The position numbers and the translations under genes are program-made. From NCBI RefSeq assembly GCF_900101475.1, contig NZ_FMZV01000018.1, positions 36,206 through 100,205 on the forward strand: a stretch of DNA of 64,000 nt, in the 5' to 3' direction. A model generated the notes under the pieces. The model worked only from the letters and a program-made list of their open reading frames with translations, ran no database searches and was not told the DNA's origin. Shown piece by piece: positions 43,749 through 51,815 of this stretch. How positions within the stretch are numbered: the first letter of the stretch is position 1; every line of letters starts with the position of its first letter. Source of the stretch: Ruegeria marina. Lineage in GTDB: Bacteria; Pseudomonadota; Alphaproteobacteria; Rhodobacterales; Rhodobacteraceae.

Positions 43749-44399
43749 ATGTTTCGCGACCGGATCGACGCCGGACAGCAATTGCTGCGCGCCCTGCCGC
43801 CGCTTGACCCGGCGGAGACGGTCATCATCGCCCTGCCCCGTGGTGGTGTTCCGGTTGCCGAGGTGATCGCAAAGGGAGTCGGCGCTCCACTTGATGTCGT
43901 CTTGGTGCGCAAGGTCGGGTTGCCTGGACAACGGGAACTGGCCTTGGCCGCCGTCACCAACGGAGACACGCCCGCGCTTACGGTCAACGAGGATGTCGCC
44001 CGGTTCGCGGGCCTTGAAACCGACAGGATCTGGGATCTGGCCAAACCGGAACTGGAAACGATCAGCCGGCGTCGAGAACAGTATCTGGGCGGAAGGGGGC
44101 AAGAACCGGTCAAGGGCAAGACCGTGGTCGTCGTTGACGATGGCATCGCCACCGGCGCTACGATGCGCGCCTCGCTGAAACATCTGCGCGGCAGGGAGGT
44201 GGCGCGTTTGATCGTGGCGGTTCCGGTCGCGCCCGGTGAGACCGTGGCAGCCCTTCAAGGCGAGGCCGACGAGATCATTTGCCTGGAAACACCCCGCCAT
44301 TTCCATGCGGTTGGCCTGCATTATCAGGTTTTCGACCAGGTCGACGATGAGGAGGTGATCGCGGCATTGGCGCGTGCGGCAGGGCACACGTCAGGTTGA
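43749..44399 (+). CDS. Phosphoribosyltransferase family protein
   Basis: A 216-residue type I PRTase-fold protein. The PRPP loop is VVVVDDGIATGATMRASL and ALPRGGVPVAEVIAKG is the pyrophosphate loop. This is the stand-alone group similar to predicted phosphoribosyltransferases with DUF-type context, often near dienelactone hydrolase or stress genes; the base it uses is unknown. GAGGTTGT lies ahead of the ATG. It converges on the GST gene with 13 bases between stops. Confidence 0.88.
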   Translation: MFRDRIDAGQQLLRALPPLDPAETVIIALPRGGVPVAEVIAKGVGAPLDVVLVRKVGLPGQRELALAAVTNGDTPALTVNEDVARFAGLETDRIWDLAKPELETISRRREQYLGGRGQEPVKGKTVVVVDDGIATGATMRASLKHLRGREVARLIVAVPVAPGETVAALQGEADEIICLETPRHFHAVGLHYQVFDQVDDEEVIAALARAAGHTSG

Positions 44400-44412
44400 A
44401 CCTGCCTCCGGG

Positions 44413-45042
44413 TCACGCCTGCGCGGAAGGCCGCGCCTTGATGCCCTCGTACCACGCCCAGGTGGCGGCATTTGCTTCGGGCACACGCATCTTCACGACC
44501 CTGGCGAAATCGACGAAGACAAAGGTCGAGATATCGGCGAGCGTGAAATGATCGCAGGCGATGTACAGGCTGGCCTGCAAGCGTTCTTCGAGCAGGTCGA
44601 AGAACCGTCCGATCCGGTCAAGCCCGCGCTGCGCCAGTTCCGGAATCTGGGCATAGTTCGCCGGGCCGGGAATGGCACGGTCCTTGAAGGCCGGGTGGGC
44701 ATTGCGCAGCGCCTCGGCCACGGGCATCCCGCCCTGCTGTTCGGCGATGGCGTTCCACATCATCACCAGCCCCTTTTCATCTGCCGTTCGCCCCATCAGC
44801 GGCGGTTCGGGAAACCGCGCCTCGAGATAGGCGGCGATGCCGAGATTCTCGGTCAGGACCGTACCCTCGTCCGTCACCAGAACGGGAATCGTCGCGCGCG
44901 GGTTGACGGCCTTGAACTCGGGCAAGAGCTGTTCGCCCCTGGCGATCGAGATATCGCGGGTTTCGATCGTCAGTCCCTTTTCGACGATGAACATGCGCGT
45001 ACGGCGCGGGTTCGGCGCGGTGGAGCAATCATAGAACAGCAT
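44413..45042 (-). CDS. Glutathione S-transferase family protein
   Basis: A 209-residue GST. The thioredoxin-like N-terminal domain begins MLFYDCSTAPNPRRTRMF with Ser/Cys near the usual catalytic site and has the cis-Pro in ATIPVLVTD followed by LTENLGIAAYLE (gamma-Glu binding). The C-terminal helical domain ends ATWAWYEGIKAR. AAGGAGACG precedes the start. Substrate is unknown. It runs on the same strand as the upstream methyltransferase gene with 96 bases between. Confidence 0.9.
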   Translation of the reverse strand: MLFYDCSTAPNPRRTRMFIVEKGLTIETRDISIARGEQLLPEFKAVNPRATIPVLVTDEGTVLTENLGIAAYLEARFPEPPLMGRTADEKGLVMMWNAIAEQQGGMPVAEALRNAHPAFKDRAIPGPANYAQIPELAQRGLDRIGRFFDLLEERLQASLYIACDHFTLADISTFVFVDFARVVKMRVPEANAATWAWYEGIKARPSAQA

Positions 45043-45138
45043 CCGGGCGTCTCCTTCTGGCTTGCCGCAGGATAGACATCCAGTTGCGCCCGCGCATAGG
45101 GATACGCGACTGTGACCCTGCGGCAGATGGCCCTCGTA

Positions 45139-45642
45139 TTATCCGCGCCGGTAGATGAAGCACCGCCCCTCGACCGCGCCCGGCGGCAGCGGAAGCTCCT
45201 CGAGCCCATCAAAATACATCCGGTCGCTCGACACCATCAGCCCGCCCGGTGCCAGGTGCGGCTCGACAAGGGGCGAGATCATGCGCGCGAAGCGATCGTT
45301 CTTTTCCCGGTTGTGTCCACCGAGATCGGCATGGATCAGGCTGGCGATCGGGCCTACGCTTTCCAGCCTGGCCGGAAGGGTTTCGCGGATATCACCGAGA
45401 ATCAGCTGTTCGTCAGGAGGCGTGGAATCGGGGTGCGAGGCCACCGCACGTTCGAAGACATAGATGTCGCGGCCCGATACATGCTGCAAAAGGTGATGAT
45501 AGGTGCGCCCGTTTCCGAGACCCAGTTCGTAAACGGGGCCGGTCATGTCCGCGGTCAGGGCGATGGCGTGGTCAAGGCAGGCCCGCTGTGACACCATACG
45601 GTCGATGAAAAGGTCGAGGCGGCTCTGCTCCGGCTTGTTCAC
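45139..45642 (-). CDS. Small SAM-dependent methyltransferase (paralogue of the 61719 gene)
   Basis: A 167-residue class I Rossmann-type protein. The SAM-binding motif is VYELGLGNGRTYHHL, followed by HPDSTPPDEQLILGDIRETLP and a conserved end (LAPGGLMVSSDRMYFDGL). Short length and motif match the S-adenosylmethionine-dependent group near PF12692. The gene at 61719-62195 has the same LGLGNGRTY core and HPxxTPP step, so the two are paralogues. Function is not known. It is divergent from an ABC operon with a 237-base gap. Confidence 0.82.
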   Translation of the reverse strand: MNKPEQSRLDLFIDRMVSQRACLDHAIALTADMTGPVYELGLGNGRTYHHLLQHVSGRDIYVFERAVASHPDSTPPDEQLILGDIRETLPARLESVGPIASLIHADLGGHNREKNDRFARMISPLVEPHLAPGGLMVSSDRMYFDGLEELPLPPGAVEGRCFIYRRG

Positions 45643-45794
45643 GATTGAATTCTCCGCTCGTCATGCTCCGGCACCGACCGGACCTGTCCCTCATGCCAAA
45701 TTACGAAACCGATTGGTAGCGGCGGATGCACGCTTCTTTCCATTTTCGTGAGGCCGGACCTGAAATTGAGGTTTGACGAAACGCCACCGCTCGC

Positions 45795-45807
45795 GCGACA
45801 GTGTCGC
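45795..45807. promoter_or_regulatory. GCGACA-G-TGTCGC palindrome before the ABC operon
   Basis: A perfect palindrome lies directly before TATAAA (45808-45813), 72 bases upstream of the ABC operon start. It could be an operator overlapping a promoter; no suitable -35 is evident. Confidence 0.35.
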
Positions 45808-45879
45808 TATAAAAAAGAAGAAAGTCGGGGGTATTCGAAAGTTCATGTCGTCTTTTGACCAGTCGGGTGGGAAACCTGA

Positions 45880-47652
45880 ATGACCCCTTTGCTGTCTGTC
45901 GAGAACCTCAGCATCGGCTTTGGCCGTGAAGAGTCGGCCGTTCGGGGCGTCAGTTTCGAGGTTATGCCGAGCGAGACCTTGGCGCTGGTCGGGGAATCCG
46001 GATCCGGCAAGACGGTCACCTGTCGCGCGGTCTTGCGCATTCTTCCCAAGGTGGCCCAGATTCGCACCGGGCGCATCACCCTGAATGGCAAGGATGGGCC
46101 GACCACCCTCTCGGAATTGGGCGAAAGGCAGATGCGCCGCATTCGTGGCGACCGCATCTCGATGATCTTTCAGGAGCCGATGCGCTCGCTTTCACCGCTG
46201 CACAAGATCGGCAATCAGGTCAGCGAGGTATTGTGGCTGCATCGCGGCGCCAGCGAGAAGCAGGCGCGCAAGACGGTGCTTGAGCAATTCGACCGCGTGG
46301 GCTTTCCCGATCCCGAACGCGCCTATAACTCCTACCCGTTCGAGTTGTCGGGCGGCATGCGGCAACGGGCGATGATCGCGATGGCCATGGTGGCAAAGCC
46401 GGATCTGCTGATCGCCGACGAACCGACGACGGCGCTGGACGTGACCACCCAGGCCCAGGTTCTGGGCCTGATCAAGGAGCTTCAGCGCGAAACCGGCATG
46501 GCGCTTATCCTCGTCACTCACGATCTGGGCGTGGTGGCGAACATGGCCGAAAAGGTCGTTGTCATGCACAAGGGACGGGTCATGGAGAGCGGCACCGCCG
46601 CCGACGTCCTGAGAGGGCCCGCCCACCCTTATACGCAGCAGCTTTTCGACGCGGCCCCGGCCATTCCCGAGGCACAGGTCGTCGGCCTGCCCCCCCCGCA
46701 GGACGATCTGATCCTCGAGATGAACGACGTGTCCAAGACTTACACGATGCGCTCGGGCCGTGGCTGGAAGGCCGAGAAGCTGATCCACGCCTGCCGTGGT
46801 GTCAATTTCAAGCTGCCGCGCGGCAGGACGCTGGCCATCGTCGGAGAGAGCGGTTCGGGCAAGACGACCGCGGCGCGGATCGCCCTTGGTGCCGAACCGC
46901 CGGACCCGGGCGGCGAGGTGTTGTTTCGCACCAGCGCCGGGGCCGACCCGCTCACGGTTCACAAGATGGACCGCACCCGGCGCACCGCGTTTCAGCGTCA
47001 GGCGCAGATGGTGTTCCAGGACCCGTTCAGCTCGCTCAGCCCGCGCATGCGCATCCAGGATGCCATGACGGAACCGCTGGAGATCCATCGCATCGGCACG
47101 CGGGCAGAACAGCGTGACCGGGCGGCCGAAATGCTCACCCGTGTCGGGCTCGACGCCGACATGCTCAAACGCTATCCGCATGCCTTTTCGGGGGGGCAGC
47201 GTCAACGTCTGTCCATCGCCCGGGCCATGATGCTCGACCCGTCGATGATCGTCTGCGACGAGCCGACCTCGGCGCTGGATGTCTCGGTGCAGGACCAGAT
47301 CCTTACACTGCTCGAAGAATTGCAGGAAAACCTCAAGCTTTCCTATCTGTTCATCAGCCACGATCTGGCGGTGGTTGCGCGCATCGCCGACGAGGTCGCG
47401 GTGATGCGGCAAGGGCTGGTGGTCGAACAGGCGCCGCCCGAAACCCTGTTTCACAATCCTCAGCACCCCTACACAAAGGCGCTGATCGCAGCCCAGCCGG
47501 AACCCGATATAGACCGCCCCATCAATCTGAAACTGGTTGCGCTGGGCGCAGGTTCTCCGGACACCTGGGCCGAGGCCTTCCGTTTTACCGACTCCGTGAT
47601 ACCTTCGCTGGTGGAAATGGAGCCAGGACACAAGGTACGTTGCCATGTTTGA
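45880..47652 (+). CDS. Dual-ATPase Opp/Dpp-type ABC transporter ATP-binding protein
   Basis: A 590-residue fusion of two peptide-transporter ATPases. The first half has Walker A GESGSGKT and signature [16 protein letters not shown]; the second half, from about residue 285, repeats them as GESGSGKT and [15 protein letters not shown]. The linker and end carry the usual C-terminal nickel/peptide family extension ([24 protein letters not shown]). GGTGGGAAA precedes the ATG. The stop lies inside the next gene, so it is coupled to the binding-protein gene. Such fused ATPases serve in peptide, microcin or oligosaccharide importers. Confidence 0.93.
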   Translation: MTPLLSVENLSIGFGREESAVRGVSFEVMPSETLALVGESGSGKTVTCRAVLRILPKVAQIRTGRITLNGKDGPTTLSELGERQMRRIRGDRISMIFQEPMRSLSPLHKIGNQVSEVLWLHRGASEKQARKTVLEQFDRVGFPDPERAYNSYPFELSGGMRQRAMIAMAMVAKPDLLIADEPTTALDVTTQAQVLGLIKELQRETGMALILVTHDLGVVANMAEKVVVMHKGRVMESGTAADVLRGPAHPYTQQLFDAAPAIPEAQVVGLPPPQDDLILEMNDVSKTYTMRSGRGWKAEKLIHACRGVNFKLPRGRTLAIVGESGSGKTTAARIALGAEPPDPGGEVLFRTSAGADPLTVHKMDRTRRTAFQRQAQMVFQDPFSSLSPRMRIQDAMTEPLEIHRIGTRAEQRDRAAEMLTRVGLDADMLKRYPHAFSGGQRQRLSIARAMMLDPSMIVCDEPTSALDVSVQDQILTLLEELQENLKLSYLFISHDLAVVARIADEVAVMRQGLVVEQAPPETLFHNPQHPYTKALIAAQPEPDIDRPINLKLVALGAGSPDTWAEAFRFTDSVIPSLVEMEPGHKVRCHV

Positions 47653-49561
47653 AATGCCCCGCAGATCCTTTTCGCTTGCCCTGACGCTTGTTCTGGCCGG
47701 GCTTCTGCCCGCGCGGGCAGACACTCTCCCGCCTCTTCAGGAAAGCATTTTCTGGGAACCGGAGGTGCAAGCCGGCGACCTGCCCCCGATTGACCAGCGC
47801 ATCCCGCAGGAGCCCCTGATCATCGATCTCGAAGCCAAGGGCCGCGCGTACGGAACCCAGGGCGGGGTCCTGCGCACGATGATCACCCGGTCCAAGGATG
47901 TCCGCCAGATGGTGGTCTACGGGTACGCCCGGCTGATCGGTTACAACGAGAAATACGAGCTTGTCCCGGACATCCTGCGCGCCTACGAGAACGAAGAGAA
48001 CCGCAAGTTCACCCTGCATCTGCGCCAGGGGCACAAATGGTCCAACGGTGACCCGTTCACGTCGGCCGATTTCGAGTACTGGTGGAAAGATGTGGCCAAC
48101 AACGCGCAACTCAGCCCGGCCGGGCCGCCCGATTTCCTGCTGGTCAACGGCAAGCCGCCAACCGTCAGTTTCCCGGACGAGACCACGGTCGTCTACGAGT
48201 GGGAAGATCAGAACCCGAGCTTCCTGCAATCGCTGGCACAGGCCAGCCCTCCGTTCATCTTCCGTCCGGCAGCGTTTCTGAAACAATATCACGAGAACTA
48301 TGCCGATCCGGCAAAGCTGGCGGCCGAAGTCGAGGAACACAGGGTCAAGAGCTGGGCCGCCCTGCACAACAAGCTGGACAACATGTACCAGTTCGACAAC
48401 GCCCAGTTGCCGACCCTGCAGCCCTGGATCAATGCCAGCGAAGGCAAGAAGATCCGCCACAACTTCGTGCGCAACCCCTATTATCACCGTATCGACGCCA
48501 AGGGCGTGCAACTGCCCTATATCGACATTGTCGAGATGGAGATCGTTGCACCGGGTCTTGTCGCGGCCAAGTCGAATGCCGGCGAAGTCGACCTTCAGGG
48601 GCGCGGGCTCGATTTCCGGGACGCCTCGATCCTGAAAAAAGGCGAGGCGACGGGAAATTATGAAACCTATCTTTGGCAGACCGGCGTTGCCTCTCAGATC
48701 GCGATCTATCCAAACCTTAACTACGAAGACGACGCATGGCGCGCCATACTGCGCGATGTGCGCTTTCGCAGGGCCCTGTCCCTTGGCATCGACCGGGCTT
48801 CGATAAACCAGGCGCTGTTCTTCAAACTGGCACAGCCGGGTGCGATGACCGTTCTTCCCGCCTCGCCCTTCTACAAGGAGGAGTACCGCAACGCATGGGC
48901 CGACCATGACCCGGCGCAGGCAAACGCGTTGCTCGACGAGATGGGGCTGGACAAGCGCGACCGCAACGGCATTCGTCTGCTGCCCGACGGCCGCCCGATG
49001 GAACTGGTGATCGAAACCGCGGGCGAACGGCAGGAGGTCGAGAATGCTCTGCAGATCGTGACCGACACCTGGCGCGAGATCGGCGTCAAGCTGATCATGC
49101 GCCCGCTGGACCGCGACATCCTGCGCAACCGGGTGTTCGCGGGCACCACCATGGCATCGGTCTGGTTCGGCTGGGACAACGGCATTCCACAGATCTATAC
49201 ATCGCCCGCCTATCTTGCGCCCACGGATCAGGTGTTTCTGGCCTGGCCGAAATGGGGCCAGTATTACCAGACGGCAGGCCAGGTGGGCGAACCGCCCGAC
49301 TTGCCCCCGGCCCAACGATTGATGGAGTTGCTGGCCATGTGGGAAACGGCGACCACTGACGAACAGCGCGTGACCGCCTGGACCGAGATGCTGGAGATCC
49401 ATGCCAGCGAGATCTACGGGATCGGGATCCTTGCCGAGGCGCCGCAGCCCATCGTGGTGTCGAACCGGATGCGAAACGTGCCCAAGAAAGGCATGTGGGC
49501 CTGGGATCCCGGCGCGCATTTCGGCGTTCACCGGATGGACGAATTCTTTATCGCGGATTGA
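47645..49561 (+). CDS. ABC transporter substrate-binding protein (SBP_bac_5)
   Basis: A 638-residue periplasmic binding protein with a signal peptide (ending LPARA near residue 26). Its size and pattern (YNEKYELVPDILRAYENEE, KFTLHLRQGHKWSNGDPFTS, SADFEYWWKD) are those of the large peptide/oligosaccharide group of family 5 binding proteins. It overlaps the ATPase gene by eight bases and is followed by two permeases, which completes the importer. The ligand cannot be told from sequence. Confidence 0.92.
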   Translation: MFEMPRRSFSLALTLVLAGLLPARADTLPPLQESIFWEPEVQAGDLPPIDQRIPQEPLIIDLEAKGRAYGTQGGVLRTMITRSKDVRQMVVYGYARLIGYNEKYELVPDILRAYENEENRKFTLHLRQGHKWSNGDPFTSADFEYWWKDVANNAQLSPAGPPDFLLVNGKPPTVSFPDETTVVYEWEDQNPSFLQSLAQASPPFIFRPAAFLKQYHENYADPAKLAAEVEEHRVKSWAALHNKLDNMYQFDNAQLPTLQPWINASEGKKIRHNFVRNPYYHRIDAKGVQLPYIDIVEMEIVAPGLVAAKSNAGEVDLQGRGLDFRDASILKKGEATGNYETYLWQTGVASQIAIYPNLNYEDDAWRAILRDVRFRRALSLGIDRASINQALFFKLAQPGAMTVLPASPFYKEEYRNAWADHDPAQANALLDEMGLDKRDRNGIRLLPDGRPMELVIETAGERQEVENALQIVTDTWREIGVKLIMRPLDRDILRNRVFAGTTMASVWFGWDNGIPQIYTSPAYLAPTDQVFLAWPKWGQYYQTAGQVGEPPDLPPAQRLMELLAMWETATTDEQRVTAWTEMLEIHASEIYGIGILAEAPQPIVVSNRMRNVPKKGMWAWDPGAHFGVHRMDEFFIAD

Positions 49562-49574
49562 CGGAACCAGCTTT

Positions 49575-50603
49575 ATGGAAATCCTGCGATACGCGATTTA
49601 CCGGTTCGGGACCATGCTGCTGACGCTGTTGGTGGTGTCCGTTCTGGTATTTGCCATCATCAACCTGCCGCCCGGCGACTATCTGTCGAACCAGATCAAC
49701 GAACTGAAGGCATCGGGGCAGTCCGCCGGGGTGGCCAAAGCGGAATTCCTGCGCAAGGAATATGCGCTCGACCGGGCGCTGTGGGAACAATACATGATCT
49801 GGATGGGCTTCATGCCCGGCCCGCACGGGTTTTCCGGCATGATCCAGGGCAATTTCGGCTGGTCCTTCGAATTCGACCGGCCGGTGTCCGAGATCGTCGG
49901 CGACAGCCTGTGGCTGACGGTGCTGGTCAACATGGCCGCGGTTGTCTTCGTCTATGCCACAGCCTTGCCGCTGGGGGTGATCGCCGCCGCCAAGGCGCGG
50001 ACCTGGGCCGACTATACATCGGCCTTCATCGGGTATCTGGGGCTTGCGACACCGAACTTCCTGCTGGCGCTGATCCTGTATTACTACGGACGCAAATACC
50101 TCGATATTCCCATCGGCGGGCTGATGGACCCGGCATTCGAAGGCCAGCCGATGAGCTGGGCCAAGATTCAGTCGGTGCTGGTGCACCTGATCGTGCCGAC
50201 CATCGTGATCGGCACCGCGGGCGCCTCGGCGATGATGCAGCGGCTCAGGGCCAACATGCTGGACGAACTGGGCAAGCCCTATGTCGAGACGGCGATCGCC
50301 AAGGGCATGGCCCCGAGCCGGATGCTGGCCAAATATCCCCTGCGGGTTGCGTTCAACCCCTTTGTGGCCGATATCGGCAACCTGCTGCCGTCGATGGTCT
50401 CGGGTTCGGTTCTGGTGTCGGTGGTGATGGGGTTGCAGACCATCGGCCCGACCCTGCTGACCGCGCTCAAGACGCAGGACCTGTTCCTGTCGGGTTTCGT
50501 GCTGATGTTCGTGGCCCTGCTGACCCTGATCGGCACCATGATTTCCGATATCCTGCTGGTCATGCTTGACCCGCGCATTCGATACGAGGGGCGCGATTCA
50601 TGA
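49575..50603 (+). CDS. ABC transporter permease (DppB/OppB type)
   Basis: A 342-residue membrane protein. The start at 49575 gives MEILRYAIYRFGTMLLTLLV, the normal first transmembrane segment, and removes an unlikely leader. About six hydrophobic segments are seen and the EAA loop is MLDELGKPYVETAIAKGMAP. It overlaps the next permease as ATGA. It is the first of the two translocating subunits of the importer. Confidence 0.92.
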   Translation: MEILRYAIYRFGTMLLTLLVVSVLVFAIINLPPGDYLSNQINELKASGQSAGVAKAEFLRKEYALDRALWEQYMIWMGFMPGPHGFSGMIQGNFGWSFEFDRPVSEIVGDSLWLTVLVNMAAVVFVYATALPLGVIAAAKARTWADYTSAFIGYLGLATPNFLLALILYYYGRKYLDIPIGGLMDPAFEGQPMSWAKIQSVLVHLIVPTIVIGTAGASAMMQRLRANMLDELGKPYVETAIAKGMAPSRMLAKYPLRVAFNPFVADIGNLLPSMVSGSVLVSVVMGLQTIGPTLLTALKTQDLFLSGFVLMFVALLTLIGTMISDILLVMLDPRIRYEGRDS

Positions 50604-51751
50604 CACGTCTTCCCGACGGACGCTATGTCGACGATGCGCCGTATGACCCTCAACTCTCCATCCAGCAACTGGAACGGCGCGACCTTGATGCGCCCAACTG
50701 GCTGCTTGCCTGGCGCAAGTTCCGTACCCACAAGCTGGGCCTGATCTCGGGCATCTTCCTCCTGATCAGCTACCTGCTGTTGCCATTCATGGGGTTCATC
50801 GCACCCTACTCGCCGAACTTCCGGAACGCGGATCACCTGTACGCCCCTCCCCAGGCGGTGCGCTGGGTGCATGAGGGCGAATTCATCGGCCCCTTCATCT
50901 ATCCGATCACCGCCGAGGCGGACCTGGAGACATTCCAGTGGAAATTCGTGCCGGACGAGAGCGATCCACGGCGCATCCCTTTCTTTTGCGAGGGTGACAG
51001 CTACAAGCTGTTCGGCCTGATCGAAAGCGATACGCACCTGTTCTGCGCGCCCGAAGGCGCGACGCTGTTCCTGTGGGGGTCCGACCGGCTGGGGCGCGAC
51101 GTGTTCAGCCGTATCCTGTACGGCGCGCAACTGTCGTTGACGGTGGGGTTGATCGGCATCTCGGTATCTTTCTTCCTGGGTATCCTGTTCGGCTCGATCG
51201 CGGGCTATCTGGGAGGCAAGACCGACTGGCTGATCAACCGCATGATCGAAATCCTACGCTCCTTGCCGGAATTGCCGCTGTGGCTGGCACTGTCGGCGGC
51301 GGTGCCGTCCAACTGGTCTCCGGTCGCGGTCTTCTTCATCATCTCGTTGATCCTGGGCATCCTCGACTGGCCAGGCCTGGCGCGATCGGTCCGGGCCAAG
51401 TTCCTTGCCCTGCGCGAAGAGGAATACGTGCGGGCTGCCGAGATGATGGGGGCAAGCTCGGGCCGCGTGATCCGGCGGCACCTTCTGCCCAACTTCATGT
51501 CGCATCTGATCGCCAGCGCCACGCTTTCAATCCCGGCAATGATCCTTGGCGAAACCGCGCTCAGCTTTCTGGGTCTGGGCCTGCGCGCCCCCGCGGTCAG
51601 TTGGGGGGTCATGCTCAACGATGCGCAGAACCTGGCCAGTATCGAATTGTATCCCTGGACCGCGATCCCGATGCTGCCCATCGTCGTCGTGGTGCTGGCA
51701 TTCAATTTCCTCGGCGACGGCCTGCGCGACAGTCTCGACCCCTACAGTTGA
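50600..51751 (+). CDS. ABC transporter permease (DppC/OppC type)
   Basis: A 383-residue membrane protein; after its first membrane segment it carries a periplasmic insert of about 110 residues (about 60-170) that ordinary DppC lacks but that occurs in YejE-like permeases. The permease core begins at LWGSDRLGRDVFSRILYGAQ and the EAA motif is EYVRAAEMMGASSGRVIRRH. It is the last gene of the importer operon; a palindromic element follows at 51780-51802. Confidence 0.92.
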   Translation: MTRLPDGRYVDDAPYDPQLSIQQLERRDLDAPNWLLAWRKFRTHKLGLISGIFLLISYLLLPFMGFIAPYSPNFRNADHLYAPPQAVRWVHEGEFIGPFIYPITAEADLETFQWKFVPDESDPRRIPFFCEGDSYKLFGLIESDTHLFCAPEGATLFLWGSDRLGRDVFSRILYGAQLSLTVGLIGISVSFFLGILFGSIAGYLGGKTDWLINRMIEILRSLPELPLWLALSAAVPSNWSPVAVFFIISLILGILDWPGLARSVRAKFLALREEEYVRAAEMMGASSGRVIRRHLLPNFMSHLIASATLSIPAMILGETALSFLGLGLRAPAVSWGVMLNDAQNLASIELYPWTAIPMLPIVVVVLAFNFLGDGLRDSLDPYS

Positions 51752-51779
51752 ACGGCACAGGAACGGCTGTTCCGGGACC

Positions 51780-51802
51780 AAGATTTTTCGTCGAAAAATC
51801 TT
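51780..51802. repeat. Palindromic element AAGATTTTTCG-T-CGAAAAATCTT
   Basis: A perfect 11-bp-arm palindrome with a one-base centre, between two convergent genes. The same core (AGATTTTTCG-x-CGAAAAATCT) recurs at 63623-63645. The stem is too AT-rich to be a typical intrinsic terminator, though it ends in TTT on the plus strand. It may be a dispersed element or protein site. Confidence 0.7.
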
Positions 51803-51815
51803 TGGCGCGCCAGGA

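Noticed and set aside
45845..45883. A 12-codon upstream frame whose stop overlaps the ATG of the dual-ATPase gene
   Set aside because: Too short and without a convincing ribosome site; the ATG overlap could be chance.
47585..49531. A 648-codon frame antisense to the SBP_bac_5 gene
   Set aside because: Shadow frame; the binding protein on the other strand has a signal peptide and is coupled to the ATPase and permease genes.
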